Source of the DNA: Odobenus rosmarus divergens | Taxonomy: Eukaryota > Chordata > Mammalia > Carnivora > Odobenidae | Assembly: GCF_000321225.1 (NCBI RefSeq) | Contig: NW_004450662.1 | Location: 1,348,063 to 1,412,062 of the forward strand | Direction of reading: 5' to 3' | DNA length: 64,000 nt | Shown here: piece after piece, positions 1 through 12,974 of the stretch | Layout: every line of letters starts with the position of its first letter | Position numbering within the stretch: the first letter of the stretch is position 1 | The notes under the pieces: generated by a model | What the model was told of the DNA's origin: nothing | The model's database searches: none | The model's input: the letters and a program-made list of their open reading frames with translations, nothing else | Program-made: the position numbers and the translations under genes

Positions 1-1725
1 CCATCTTGAAATATAGTCACGTCGGGTATTAGGGGCTTTAACATAGAAATGGGGTCTTGATGCATTTGCCATAGCAGAAAGTTATAATGGTAATACTGAC
101 CCAGGGGGTAAGAAAATGGTAGGAAAAAGAAATTTAATAGTAAGTAGGGAGTAGATATTGTTTAAGTAAAGAGGGAAGGAACGGAGTCGGAAGGGGACTA
201 TAGGAGGACTTGGAACCAAGACCGGGATCTGATTACTTCTGAAGACAGTTAGCTTTACTTTCTACCACAACTAAGCTAAGATGGCATTTTAAAGTGTTTT
301 TTTTTGTTGTTGTTAAAATGGGAAGATAACCAAAACAATGCCCATTTTCTCTGAGCCCCTTCTCCAAACACATGCAATCCACACCAATGTGTTATTCCTT
401 TCAACTGACTATGGTTGACTTGGTTAAGAATGAGTGATCCCAGGTGCCTTACCCCTTGCCAAAATCCTCTCCCTAGGATAGACTCATTAGTAATAAAGCA
501 AGGTATTCAGAAAGAAGGAGGGAATGGAGGCAATGGCCATAGCCAAGGGGTAACAGAGCAGCTAACTCCCCACCCCTGCCTCCCTCTTTGCATGTGGCTG
601 GCTCTCACCCCTCCCAACTGCCCCAACACAGATTCATGCACATGCACACAGCCACACACCCAGGAGCTGCTGCTGGGTAAACAAGGAAACAAAGGGGTGG
701 CAGGCAAGCTAAACCACCATAGATGATGAGTTACAAACCTCAACTAGAAAACAGGAGACCAGATAGGAGGCAGGTGAGACAGTGGGGCAGAAGGAGAGAT
801 GCATATGGTGGGTTGGCTTTGGCTCTGGAGGGTGGAAGGCATAGGAGGAGAACCGAAAGGACCTGCAAGGGGGGAAGGATCCTCTGCCCCCACTCCAGCC
901 AGTCTTGCGACCCCAAGTGCCACATTATACATGTGTTGCTCTCTCTACAACTCACAGGCCCAAACTCCAGCACGTCTGTAGATAAGAAAAGGCATCAGTG
1001 AGCATGGGGAGCTGTTTTATGGTTTATAATTATCTTGTACCAATACTCAAAATAATTATAACTTCCACATATTAATAATTGAACTGGAATAGCAGCCATG
1101 ATATAGATCAAGAAACAGAAATCTCTGTCCACACTGCACTATACACCTAGGTATAAATTGAACAATTGGTAAAATAGTAAAAAATAATTTTCTCCCAGAT
1201 GCTGGAATTAGTGAGATATTGGAACAATTAGCTGCTTCTTCCGTTAAAGATAAGGTGGTAATCATTATATTTCCAATTTAGAATAAATATAAAAAACCTA
1301 CTTGTTCTGTATTAAGGCATATTTGTTCTGTTTAACAGTATCTAAGAGGGTGTCTGTCACTCGGGGAGAAGCTGTCCCCTATTTCATCCGTTTCCCTGTT
1401 AATTTGGTATATTTTTATTTCCCTCTTCCTCCTCCCACCCCCTGCTCCTTGCTACATCCCAAAAATAAATAAATAAATAACAGCTCAAGAAGGAGCAAGA
1501 GAAAAATAATGAATGAACAGGACTTTTATAGATCTGGGGTTTATCATAAGCTAGAGTAATCACAATTGGTGCTGTTAAACTTCACAAAGCAATAAAACGA
1601 AAGCACTATTCAAAGGTTGTTTAAGGAGGCATGTGATAGTCAATGAGAGGTTTGCTCTATTCGGGATTGCTTAATAGCTTCTCGGATAGAATTGGCAGCA
1701 TTTGCAGGAATGGAGGTGATGGGTA

Positions 1726-1726
<1 letters not shown>

Positions 1727-1764
<38 letters not shown>
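1727..1764. repeat. (TG)19 microsatellite
   Basis: An uninterrupted TG dinucleotide run of 38 bp. Confidence 0.97.
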
Positions 1765-1766
<2 letters not shown>

Positions 1767-1954
1767 CTCCTATTTGGACTCAACACATCTGAGGCCTCAA
1801 ATGGAGACAGAAACAAAAATCAATGAAGGGGAGACGAGAGAGGAAGAAATAAAGACAGATCAGGCATAAGTGTATCAGGCGTGTTTGACATAATTGTCTT
1901 CATGTGATTAAGTACATGGTGCTTTAAATAGGAACTGCTGGAAGGAAATTATTT

Positions 1955-2105
1955 ATTTATTCATCAAAAGTTCATTGAATACCTACCATAAAAATAATCC
2001 CAATTTTCATAATAAATGCCAGACAGTGTTCTAAGCACTGGAGCTTTCCAAGTAAATAAGACCTAATCCCTGCCCTTGAGGAGCTCACAATTAAAACACA
2101 CAGGT
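1955..2105 (-). repeat. L2 fragment
   Basis: The reverse complement of an L2 3' end: a TTCATTGAATACCTACC-like start, then GTTCTAAGCACTGGAG and a 'CCTGCCCTTGAGGAGCTCAC' segment in the usual order. Confidence 0.75.
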
Positions 2106-2249
2106 ACGCCTCCGTGTTACTGTCACTCCAGGAAGAAATCCTGCCCAACAGCCTTACCTGAATTGGACATCCCTCTTTCCGCACGATGATGCACTATTGC
2201 AGCAACCAGCTGATTTATTTTGTGGCACTTACTTTAACTGTGATCATTG

Positions 2250-2360
2250 ATCAGACTGTCCCATCAGGAAGGCAAAAATGCTGCTCCCTGCTTTCCTCGC
2301 CTATCCCTGGGCCTGAGCCTGGTGTCTCACACATAAGGGGTAGTCAGTCAATTTTAATTT
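2250..2360 (+). repeat. L2 3'-end fragment
   Basis: Diverged sense L2 tail, with a CCTGGGCCTGAGCCTGGTGTC-like 'cagtgcctggcacatag' segment followed by an ATTTTAATTTA-rich end. Confidence 0.45.
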
Positions 2361-3985
2361 ACATAATTAATTAGTGCTCCTGGTGACAACAGAGGAATGC
2401 ACAAAGCCATCCACAGGTGCAAGATGGGTCTTGGGAAAGAACCATCAGGCAGCACAAACTGACGTGGAGCATTGCACACAATGAGTGTCCCCATCTCCAA
2501 CAATTCCTGAAGTCTTACCTCTCAGCCTCTCCTCCTATTCTGGGACACTAGTGCCTTCCTGGAGGCCGGGGCCCAAGCAGGTTAGCAGAGGGAAGGCCCC
2601 CACAGGTGGGTCTCCCTCCTTTCCACACCAGCTCTCCTTCCTCACCCCATCTACTGCTGGGCCACATTCTCAGGGCATCTCCAGACAGATACATCCCACC
2701 AGACCTGCCAGGGGAACTGTTTCCACTGTTTCCTCATCCTACCCACCCACTGCCCCCAAACACACATCCCTATATTCCCTTCCCTTTTCCTAGCTCTTCT
2801 CAATTACCCAGTTTTCCTGGAGATCCCAGAACCATTCACCTTCTCAATGCATATTGCCTGCCCAGGGCTGATCTTACTCACGAGCTCTCACAGGGTGTCT
2901 GGTGAGCGGCTCTGCCTGCCCCCAGGTTAGAACTTCAACAACCCTAGCAGTTACAGTGCAACCCACCAACTCAGGGAGGCTCAGGATCCATGAATGACTT
3001 GCCTCAGGTCAGTAGGAAGTTGCCGGAAGAGTCAGGACCACATTCCAGGGCTCCTGACATCCAGTCGGTCCAGTGCTCTTGGAATTCTGAAAGAGGAGGC
3101 TCAGACCATGAACAGAAGGGAAGCCGGTAACCCTTCAGCATGGTTTGGTTTACAGAGCAAATGCAGAGCAAGTGGCAGGGGTTGAGGGAAGAGGAGACTG
3201 AACACAGAAGGCTCCCAGTGGCGTGGGAGAAAATCACATGGGAGTGAGAGACCTACGCCAGGGAAGATCATTTCTCAGGAACCAGAAAATTCTGTTAGCC
3301 CCTAGGACTGTTGAGAAGGGGAATGAGGAACAGGATGTTGAATGGAGCAGAAGGAGGCAACACAGCCCTGGCCTCCCTTCCTGGCAGCTTTCTGAGGCTG
3401 AGGTGCGCCTGCGCACAGGGGTACCCTCTCGGGCCACACATCTGGAGGGGCAGCAGCTTTTCCGGACCTTCCAAAGCACACAGCTCAGAGAAGGGAGAGC
3501 AGAAATGCCTGCCAGCACTGTGGTTTTCATCTTCCCGAGAAGAAACAAATGCAAGTGATAAGTCAAGGCAGCTTCTGTTCACTGGAGACCTCTGGGCCTC
3601 CTGGGGAGGGGCTCGAGTGCCCAGAAAGGAGAAAACGGGATCCACAGCTGGCAGGCCCCCTACTGGCTCTTGCATGCCATGCCCTGCAGCTGCTGGGCTG
3701 CACCATCCTCCTAGTCCAGACTTTGCAAGCACACCTCCACCACGACGCCTGTCCTCGCCTCTCACCCGTGTGCAGGAGCCAGAGCTCTGGGACGATGGGG
3801 ACCCAGGTGCCTGCAGCAGCTCTGGACTCCTTGGGGTGATGGCATGGAGTCTATCCTTTCTTTCTGCACCTCCCGTTCCCCAGTCCACAGAAATGAGTCT
3901 AAGACATCCCCCTGTTTCTTGCCTCTCCCCTAACAGAGTTGATAAGAGAAAGAGGTGCCCCATCAGGGTAGTGCAAGGAGCACCT

Positions 3986-4076
3986 GAAAGTAAGGAGCCA
4001 GCTGTGTGACCTTGGGCAAGTCCCTGAACATCCAGATGGCAACCTTCTCGTGTATGAAATTTAAATAATGTTGGAT
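3986..4076 (+). repeat. MIR fragment
   Basis: Contains the MIR core AGCTGTGTGACCTTGGGCAA followed by GTCCCTGAACATC and a diverged 3' part. Confidence 0.8.
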
Positions 4077-4130
4077 ACGATCATCTGTAAGCCTTTAAAA
4101 TGGGATGATTCCAACATCTGTCTTGGCTCG

Positions 4131-4340
4131 GGGCACCTGAGTGGTGCAGTCAGTTGGGCATCTGGCTCTTGATTTTGGCTCAGGTCGTGATCTGGGATGG
4201 AGCCCTCTGTCGGGGGCTCCGCACTCAGTGGGGAGCCTGCTTGAGGATTTCTCTTCCTCTCCCTCTGCCCCTCCCCCTGCTCACTCACTAGCTCTCTCTC
4301 TAAAATAAATGGATGGGAAAAATCTTAAAAAAAAAAAAAA
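4131..4340 (+). mobile_element. CAN-SINE (carnivore tRNA-Lys SINE)
   Basis: Head GGGCACCTGAGTGGTGCAG, B-box-like region, CT-rich middle, then AATAAA and an A14 tail. It is flanked by diverged target-site duplications: ATCTGTCTTGGCT before (ends 4128) and ATCTATCTTGGCT after (ends 4352), one mismatch in 13 bp. Confidence 0.95.
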
Positions 4341-5099
4341 TCTATCTTGGCTTTCAACACCCGGCCCACACCCTATTCTCACCACTCATCCCCTAATTTT
4401 AAATGCTTTGGTCACCAAAGGAACCAATACCAGGAAATTGACTGACAGCCTTACTGAGAAGGCAGATCTGTTTCTTTTTCCTGTCTGCCCTCTGAGAGTG
4501 AATTCAGGCCCATGTTGGCTATCCCCTGGGGGGGCAGTGAGGGAGTTGAGCAGACCTAGGGGACATGCTGTGGTTTTTATCAGAGCGGAGGGGCAGCAGG
4601 GACCTGATGTGGCGGAGAATGAGTCCGATGACCCGTGAGGCCCTACCTCTCTGACTGCTGCAGCCGTAGCAGGCTGGCTTTCGCTAAGGGCTTATAATTT
4701 CCAGAGACATTCCTTCACTGCCTGCAAGAGTCCCCAGGACGTTAGCTAATACTGTCATTTTGTTAGCTGGGGCTTTGGGGTGCATTTTTCCTTACTTCAT
4801 TTTTCTTACTGATGTGTTTTCTTCCACTGGGGCTACAAAGCTGGTTATTTGTATAACGTCCCTGTTTATTATTTATGGCAAGACGCAGATTTCCAGGGCA
4901 CTTTATGATTGTTATTTAATTCACTTGGCGTCTTGGAACAGGGGACCCGCCATTTCCTTTCTCCTTCCGCGATCTGATAGAGAATTCCAGAGTCTTTTCC
5001 GGGCGCCATTCCTCCAGCCACCATTCCTTCTGGGAAACCTGCTTATCTAAGGCAGGCTGGGGGCGCCTTGGCCACAGACCCTGCCAAGCTCCTTTTTAA

Positions 5100-5590
5100 A
5101 CTTTCTTTTCTCTCCTACCCGTATCCAGTCCTCAGCAAGACCTAGAAAAGTTACCTCCCAGATATCTCTTGAATCCATCCACCTTGTCCATCTCACGGCC
5201 ACTGCCCTTGTCCCTGCCACCACTCTTTGTCACTGGATTACAGAAGTGCTCTCCTAACTGGTCATGCCCCTGCCTTCCCTCCCAGTTCATCTTCCACACT
5301 TCAGCCAGAGCAATATTTCAAAATGCAAATCTGATAATGTCACAGTCTTCTTGAAAATATTTCAATGGCTTCATGTTGCTTTTAGGAAAAATACCAAAAT
5401 CCCTGGCATGTTTTATGAGGCTCTGCATGATCTGGTTCCTACCTACCTCTTTGGCCTCATCTTGTCCCCTTAATACCGTACCCCAGACACATCAGCCACC
5501 TTTCAGCTCCTCAAACAGGAATGCTCCCATCTGCCACAGGGCCTTTGTCTTTACTGGTCCCTGTTAGCTCAGTCTGCACATGTAAGTGCT
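5100..5590 (+). repeat. L2 LINE 3' region
   Basis: Long sense L2 match with the landmark order: CCACACTTCAGCCAGAGCAA, CAAATCTGATAATGTCAC, CTTCAATGGCTTCATG-type, TGCATGATCTGGTTCCTACC, CAGCTCCTCAAACA and GGGCCTTTG. It appears too old to code. Confidence 0.88.
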
Positions 5591-5784
5591 TATTGCCATT
5601 TTTTTAACCAACACTTGTTTTCCCTGCCAGTCTGCAGGCTCTGTTGGGTCTGCATGGTATCCCAGGACCCTCGCATAATGTTTGCACAGGGTAAACACTG
5701 AAAGAAGAGCAAGAAAATTGACCTTCTCTGCCTCTGGTCAGTGGCTCCCAAGATGCTGGGACTGGGTGATCTGAGAACCATGGA

Positions 5785-5930
5785 CCCCTAGAAGAAACCT
5801 TACAGATCATGTGGGGAAGAGGAAACTGAGACTCAGGACAGTCATATGACTTGTCCCAATTACCACAGCCTGCGAGCAATAGAGCCAAGACTCGAACCCG
5901 GGCTTCTGACCCAAGGGGCAGTCCTCTTTC
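5785..5930 (-). repeat. MIR
   Basis: Antisense MIR: GAGGAAACTGAGACTCAGGA, a CACAG-type core and AGACTCGAACCCGGGCTTCT (the tRNA-derived B box). Confidence 0.88.
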
Positions 5931-6104
5931 CTCTTCACCATGCTAAGTTCTTGAAGTCTGGAAATGACAGGGTTGAGTGGGTCAATCAGTGAAGTCTGCC
6001 CCCTAAAAATGTTTTGAGGCTATGTTTTGAAAGAGACAAGAAGCAAATAGTAAAGCAAGGGGAATAAGTTCTTTGGTATAGACGTGCCATATATAGAGTA
6101 AAGG

Positions 6105-6195
6105 CATCACCTCCTATGAGCCCAGCACTGTGCCAGGCATGGGAGCCTCAGGGAGGCTGGACACAGCTCTGTCCTCAGGAACTTTTGCCCTCCGC
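6105..6195 (-). repeat. L2 or MIR-like fragment
   Basis: AGCACTGTGCCAGGCATGGG followed by a 'CTGTCCTCAGGAACTTTTGCC' segment resembles the antisense L2 3' end. Confidence 0.55.
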
Positions 6196-6261
6196 TGGGA
6201 GGAAACTGGTTATATTTCATACCAAGTTAATTTTGTGGTTGTTTTGATTTTGTTTCTCTTT

Positions 6262-6345
6262 TTAGCATTGTGGGGAGTATGCTTAATGGTTAAGCCCTCT
6301 AGCTTGGGAGTCAGAGAAATCTAGATTCAAATCCCAGGCATAGTC
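6262..6345 (+). repeat. MIR 5' (tRNA-derived) fragment
   Basis: TTAATGGTTAAGCCCTCTAG then GGGAGTCAGA and GATTCAAATCCCAG: the MIR head with its A- and B-box-like parts. It is not a functional tRNA gene. Confidence 0.75.
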
Positions 6346-6494
6346 AGAGCAGGTTTAGAACCATATCATCAAAGGTTCTCAAGGCCAGAAGGGACCAAAG
6401 TCCATCTAGTCCACACCCTCTTCTGATGGCTCAATATCTGCACCACGTAGGGATGCACATAAACACTTTTGAGTACTGCGGTGCTGTGTACTCA

Positions 6495-6620
6495 CTTCCT
6501 CAACAACCATGCATCCAGTAACTGCTCTGTGCCTTGCATGGTGCTAGTGGGCCCTTGACCTGTAGTGACACAGTCCCTGTCCCCAGGGATATCGCAGCCA
6601 TTAAAATATGACGTCATAAT
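6495..6620 (-). repeat. L2-like fragment
   Basis: CTCTGTGCCTTGCATGGTGCTAG and CAGTCCCTGTCCCCAGGGA occur in the order of an antisense L2 tail. Confidence 0.5.
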
Positions 6621-7039
6621 TGCTATAACCAGCTATGCACAGGAGCTAGGGGAGCAGATAAGGGGAATCCAGTCCAACCATGGGCCAAGTGCGTAGTGCC
6701 CAGGAGTGCCCTCCTAACTGTTTTTATGAAGCCACTGCAACCTATGCTTACATCCCTCCAAAGACAGAAAACTTGCTATCTACGAAGGCCATGGGCAGCT
6801 CCTCAGCCAGGCTCTCAAAAAGGGTTTTAAATATAACACCCCTGCAACCCCCTTTATCGTCTAACTGCCCCGATGCCCATGGGACCCAGGGACTTAGGTG
6901 ACAGTCACTGGCAGAATCCTGAGGTCTCACCCTATGCCTGCTGTGTCCTGAGGAAGCTCCTTTCTTCTCTCTGCCTCCATCCTCAGCGAGCCTCAAAAGC
7001 TTCATCACTGAGCGCTGAGACCCTCCCGCAACCCCCCTC

Positions 7040-7480
7040 CCCAGGATGAAGGAGTCCGAATAAATGAGCGTGTTTAATGGCCTGCAGTGCCATAAAGTTT
7101 TTAGAGCTGTGTGCTGGAATGAGCAGGTTCAGGCTGAGATGAATTATCCACGGCTTTTATCAAGGGAGAGTCAATAAAAACTTGAAGGAGCTTGCCCCAT
7201 CTCCGTAGAGTGGCCCATGTCACATCACTGGGTCCTGCGTTCTGGAAATAATAATCGGACAGATGTATTTTTTCCTCCTGTTCCATCTGCTTTCTTCCCT
7301 ATGCCTTCCCTCCTCAAATGTATTAGTTTCTATGGAAACTGTGTTGTTACTGGTATGGGAGGAGTTTAATGACATTCAGAAGTACCAAATCAAGTCCATT
7401 TATATAATGGTTTGAAATACACATAATGGCCTATGGAATATAGGACACGGTGACAGTTTCAGTAACTGCATACAGAGTGT
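7040..7480. promoter_or_regulatory. Possible conserved non-coding element
   Basis: Repeat-free stretch of balanced AT content with GAATTATCC and GTTTCTATGGAAAC (an RFX-like inverted X-box core), unlike the GC-rich flanks. The assignment is inference only, with no alignment. Confidence 0.22.
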
Positions 7481-8589
7481 GGGATAAATAGAGCAATGTA
7501 ATACTCCCCACCTCCAAGTCAAATGTGCCGGGAATAACCACTATTCTTCATACTAAAGAACAGCACTTCTCAACCATTATTAATGAAAGGATCTCAAACA
7601 CTATACCAAGCTGTCCTCCTCTCCCTGAGGAAGGAGGATGGCTGACCACTGGTCCTCTGCACCCAGAGCTTTGACCAGAGTCAGCCAGAGCAGGTGCAAA
7701 GGAGAGAGTTGGGCCTCAGAGGAGAGAGGCAGGGAGCAGCCATTCTGCCCTGGGCTCCTGGGGTGGGGTGGGGGAGCCTCCGCCCTCGACCAGCCTGCTG
7801 GACCATATTCCTCCTGCATCTATTCATATGGTTGGTTTCCGTCCGACCCAGAGACTTATCAGGCGCCTACTGCATGCCTGGTGCAGTGAGAGACGTGGAC
7901 ATGAACAACACATTGAGGATGCCCTCCTCTTCCCTCGGGTTCTGCCAGAAGCCGACCCTCAGCAAGGTCTGGCATGTCATGGTCCCTCTGAGAGGTCCAG
8001 GGGATGCCAGAAGGGTGACAGGGAATTGACACAGGACAGAGAGGGCATCCGACACAAGGGGGACACCATCCAGCCTGCTACTGCGATCCCAATGGGAAAC
8101 TCTGAGAAGGGAGATGGAATTCACACCTCAAATTTAGACCACCCAAGGAGTGGGGTATGGGTCTCCCAGCTCCTGGCAGGAATGGGTTGTGGCCTTTTTG
8201 GGTGGTGTATAAATGCCCTGGCACTTTTGGCCTGTTCTTTGTGAGGCAGAGTGACCTTTGGCTCAAGAGAAAGACATCAGGTTGCAGACCCCGGGGATCG
8301 GGAGCTGGTCTTCAGGCACTGAAGTGGTCAGGCCTCGGGATACGGAGAGGGATGGGTGCCACTGACAGCATCAGCTATAGCTCTCAGAGAATTTTGAGTC
8401 CAGTGGGAAGACAGACACGTAAGAAAATAGAAAGCAGGGTGATGGGAGAGCTACAGAAGTGTAGAGGTGACGTGTTGGGGGAGCACAGAGGGGAGCAAGC
8501 CATTTGCTCTGACTGGAGTAATACTGGGGACTCCAAGAAATCAGGAGAAGGGGGGGGGGCTAGCCTGCAAAGACTCAGGCCTAGGGAGG

Positions 8590-8735
8590 CACTTTCATGC
8601 ACTGCCATCATGTAGTCTTCATCGCATCCCAAGGTAGGTATGTTATCTCCATTTTGAGGGTAAAGAGGTTCAGAAAGATGAAGTCATCTCCCTAAAGGCA
8701 TCCAGCTATTACCTGGTAAAACGAAGACTCAGACC
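8590..8735 (-). repeat. MIR
   Basis: Antisense MIR: TTATCTCCATTTTGAGGGT, AGAGGTTCAGAAAGATGAAG and a CCAGCTATTACCTGGTAAA core. Confidence 0.8.
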
Positions 8736-9689
8736 CTGGTCTCTTTATCTCTGCCCTGTCTGGGGGAGCTTTGTGTGTTTGGGAAATAGGGGGGGTGGCA
8801 ACTCCCTCCTTTACCATCAAGGGCAGACATGACCAAGCTTCTGTTGTGGATCTCTGTAGACTTCTCCCCACACCGGCCACCAACCACTGTCTCCCACATC
8901 TCCCCACCTTGTGCTGCCCACAGACCCCCTGTCAGCCAGCAAGGTGCCCCTCTGATCCTGCCCCAGATATAGACTGGACTGACTACACCTAATACGGAGT
9001 GAATTATCTAGAATTCACTGCCCTGGGGGTATAGGAAGGAGGAGAGGAATCCTGGGGAGGGGGTACCTCAGTTCTGGTGACCTCACAAGCATGTTTTTTC
9101 TACCGTCTTCAGCCTCTTCTCTCCCAGCCCTGCTCTAAAGCCTATTGCTTCAGAAGGAGGAAGAGGGACCAGGCATACACATTTCCCTGGAGGAGCATTT
9201 CTATAGCGTGATAATAGGTTTTCCGTGAAATACAGCTTCCGTGGTTAAATACAGTGGGGAGAAGCTGGGTTAGCCCTCACTGAACAGATCTGTCCCACAG
9301 AACGTCTCAGAGATTTTAATATGCCAAAGGGCATGGTGAACCACCAAGAGGGGTATATTGTTCACAGAGTTTCCCCAACTTATTTGACTACAAAAGACTA
9401 ATGTTCCCTGCAATCCATTTTGAGAAATAATAGTTTAAGGCCCAGATCCGCCACCAACTTGTGTGAGTTTTGTCAAATAAGAATAACTCAAGCCTGTCTG
9501 TGAGGACCAGTAAAATAGCGGGGGGCGGAGGGCGGGCGGACTCTTTAGAAACTGTAAAGTACAATAGAAATAAGATGGTGCTGTTATTTATTTACATGAA
9601 ACAAACACATTCAGTTCCCCAAAGAGCACTGCATTAGAAGTCAAACAAAAATAAGTAAATAAATGTCTTTTTTAAAAAGTTCGGTTCTT

Positions 9690-9870
9690 GACTAGGTATG
9701 TGAACTTGACCTTGATCTCTCTCTCTCGACCTGTGTTTTCTCATTTGCAAAATGGGTATACTTGGGGCGCCAACACTCTTTCCTCTGTGCATATGTTGCA
9801 AAGAGAAACAATGCATGATGGTTGTGCTGGCGCTTTGAGAAAGAATAAAGTACCATAAAATGCAAGGCAT
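9690..9870 (+). repeat. MIR fragment
   Basis: GACTAGGTATGTGAACTTGA and TTTTCTCATTTGCAAAATGG, the MIR core and 3' part, in sense. Confidence 0.7.
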
Positions 9871-10264
9871 TATTATTAGTGTTCCAGGCTAAAACCCTCA
9901 GTTCAGTCCCATTTTGCTGAGATCAAAACAGGAGGTGTACTGGGGAAGGGACCAGCTAGTGGGAGAGATAACAATGACTAATAATTTTCATCCATATGTT
10001 TGATGTTAGGAGCCTTGTATGAGCATATCGCTGAGGGGAGAAAATGAATATTTCATGAGTAAACACTAACTGTAGTATTAAGATGAAATGGACAGAAAGG
10101 CCCCAGCTTATCTCTGCCACGGGGTTCAACTAGGAAAGTCAACACGGGCTCTGTGATTAGGCTTTAGGGAGCAGGGCAGCCAGTCAGGAGGGAAGAGCTC
10201 AGCCTCCCAGCAAAGATGGAGAGCTATCTGTCCCCTGTGACTGGGGGAGATAGTCCTGCCCTGG

Positions 10265-10400
10265 GAGGGAGAAGAGCCAATGCCCACACATAGACCAGCT
10301 GAGTAGCCCTAGGCAAGTTACCATAGCCATGTCCACACTAGAAAACGGGATGATAAGATCAGCTTTGCACGGCCGTGAGGTTTCAATCCAAGCCCAGCTG
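10265..10400 (+). repeat. MIR fragment
   Basis: GAGTAGCCCTAGGCAAGTTA followed by an AAAACGGGATGATAAGATCA segment matches the sense MIR core order. Confidence 0.6.
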
Positions 10401-10454
10401 TTTAGAAGAGGGCTTTGTAATGCACACAGGTGGGAAGTGTTATTACTCATTTTT

Positions 10455-10700
10455 TCACTCAGCAGACATTTATTGAACATCTTCTAAGTGCCAGTCACTG
10501 CCGCAGCCAATGCTTTATTATTTACTGTGTGCCAAACGCCATGTGCATCATTTTATACACATCACCTCCTGGAATCATCACTACCGTCCTGAGAGGTCTC
10601 TGTTATTACTCCCATTTTCCACATAAGGAAATGAAACTTGGGAAAGATAAATAACTTGCCCCAAGCCAGATAGCTAGGAAATGGCAGAGTCCAGAGCTGT
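10455..10700 (-). repeat. MIR (near full length)
   Basis: Antisense MIR: ATTTACTGTGTGCCAAACGC, TTACTCCCATTTTCCACATA, GGAAATGAAACTTGGGAAAG and AGCTAGGAAATGGCAGAGTC. Confidence 0.88.
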
Positions 10701-11279
10701 GAGAAACCAAAACCCTTTATTCTACATTAAATGGCCCATCCTCACCCATGGTACTTCTGCAGAGCCAGTGGGGCACCCTGCCTCCAACTCTTACTGGCTC
10801 TTCCCCGTTCTGTCCATGCTTTGTGCTACCTACCACGAGAGCTGCTTCCTCACCCAAAGGAGAAAACCTTGCAGTTCCCTCTTTTGGCTCTCCAGGATAC
10901 CTTCCCTTTGTTTTCTGTCCCCACACTCTCCTCCTGACCTCTGTCTGATCGTCTGTCCTCCATAATACAGTCACCCTGGGGGTTTTCATTTCCAGCCCCA
11001 TCCAACAGGACTTTGGCCTCCAAGACCCTGGACAGCCTGTATCTCTTATCTGGGTCACCCATCGGGTGGTGTGAAGATCGAACACCTCCCACCCCTGTAA
11101 GACCCTTAGAAGATGGAGTGGAGGCATCGGATGGGGCAGTGCTGGGGTTAAACCCAGCCAAACCTTCCCCGGCCCTCTCTGCCCACCACACAGCACGAGG
11201 ACACAACCATCTCTGCAAATCCCTTCCCTACAGGGCAGTTTCATGTTATCTTGGCTCCTTCTTTCTCCAGAGATGAAGA

Positions 11280-11560
11280 GATTGTTTTAAACCTGCCGCC
11301 CCACCAGCTCTGCTCCTGGCTTCCAATGCCATTAAGTTTCATTATAACAAATAAACACCGCAATGACATTTATAAGTTACCACTGAGCACAGAAGCACAA
11401 ATATGAAGCAGATAAACTGCATTTGATCGAAATAATTACTGCAGGCAATATTGGGCTTAGTCTGAGCTGGCAGCCGGGTGCCGAGTAATTTATTAAATTG
11501 CGTAAGGCAATGTTGCACGTTGAGTTTTTCATTATTGTGTCTTTTCCCCTCTCCATGGTC
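11280..11560. promoter_or_regulatory. Possible conserved non-coding element
   Basis: Repeat-free, moderately AT-rich segment with homeodomain-type cores (GAGTAATTTATTAAATTGCG, GAAATAATTACTGC) and AACAAATAAACA (forkhead-like). No database repeat family is recognised. Function is inferred only. Confidence 0.28.
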
Positions 11561-12974
11561 TAAATAGGTTAGAGAAGTTTAGACAGTGCGTGGCCAAACA
11601 AAGACAGACTTTGCTCAAGCATATTACGGCTGGGACTTACAGCCAAGTGTCCAGGAATGGCTGCTTCCCAACCAACATGGCACTTGAGCGAGAAGAGAGG
11701 GTTTAGGATTATCTTGATACTGCCAACCAAGGACATTTCCCTGTATGTACTCCCCACCCACTGGCCTAGATACAAAAAGAGGACCCGCAAGGGAGTACAC
11801 GGAAGGATGGATGGAGCCCCCAGGACTCTAAGCCTGGTTTCCTGACGGGTGCCTTTGTGCTCAGCCAAAGAACCTCTCTACCAAAAGGCCCTCCATAGCT
11901 CGGGGCAGCCTCAGACCCCAGTCCCAGACCTCTCCTGCAATAAATAAAGGAAAGGAAGCAGTGTGCCCGCCAACTCTGCAAAACAAAGCAATGAGAGCTG
12001 GCTACCGACAGCCACCTCCCTGCCAAACCCAAACTCATAAAGTTTGATTCAAGGGGTTACAATACCTCCTATTCAGAGTCCCTCCTGCCCCATTCCCCCA
12101 GCCTTAGTAAATTACCCAATAAGCAGCAAGGACCTGTAGTTATTGTGCAGTTAAATGATATTTGCCCAGTAAATCCTGAGCAGAGTACTAACGGTGATAT
12201 ACAGTAACTAATTACGGACATGAATTCTCTCCCCAAGGCACTAAGTGTTACCAAATATTGTTGCGTTTACGGGAGGAGGCTTGAAAACTGTTCTGTTCCC
12301 TCCAGTGAAGCCAGGAGTAACTCTTCTATTTGAGGAGCTGTCGGCACATCCAGTGGCACTCTGGCTGGGAAATAGAGATGTCCTGGGGGCAGGGCCAGAA
12401 TGGGGCCTGGAGAAAGCTCCCACTCAATGTCCACCGCACCCCTGAGCCCCGGGGCCCATGCCCCCGCAGAAGTCTCTCCCTGGACACCAGCTGGTCCTCT
12501 TTGGGCCACTAGGGTGGCTGTCGCAAAGGCCCGAGACCCCAGCTGTGCAGAGAATGGAAGTCATTATTCACCCAGCCCGGGACTGAGCATGAAGGCTATT
12601 GGGGTGGGGGGGAGCTTTGCAAAAAGCTTCTGAATGGGGATGCAGCAGGGTAAGATAAAGAATGCTCATGCTTCTGCCAAGCTGTGGACAACTCTTGCCC
12701 TAAATTATTGTTCATGGACCTGATCTCAGCCCCAGGGGTGCCTGGGAGTGTCAGAGGTTTCTCTGTCTGATTGTGGTCTGCAGGTGGGGCAGATCCTGTG
12801 CCCAAGGCAAGAAGCAGATATCCTGTCAAGTTCATATCTGTTTTTGGAGCATAGCTGGGGGCAGCTGGAAGACACAGTAGTCAGTCTCTGCTTTCTGAAG
12901 AGGAAACCACAGAGCTCAAATGCCCTCTGTGCTTACCGGGTACTATGGAATAAACCAAGGCGCAGAACTAGAGT

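Noticed and set aside
3311..4009. 232-residue open frame (+)
   Set aside because: Low-complexity Pro/Ser/Arg-rich chance frame in GC-rich sequence. It overlaps similar frames on the other strand and has no domain.
6262..6345. tRNA-like A and B boxes
   Set aside because: Part of an MIR SINE, with no cloverleaf.
12504..12522. CTCF-like motif GCCACTAGGGTGGC
   Set aside because: Partial match only; without binding data a single weak motif is not support for an insulator.
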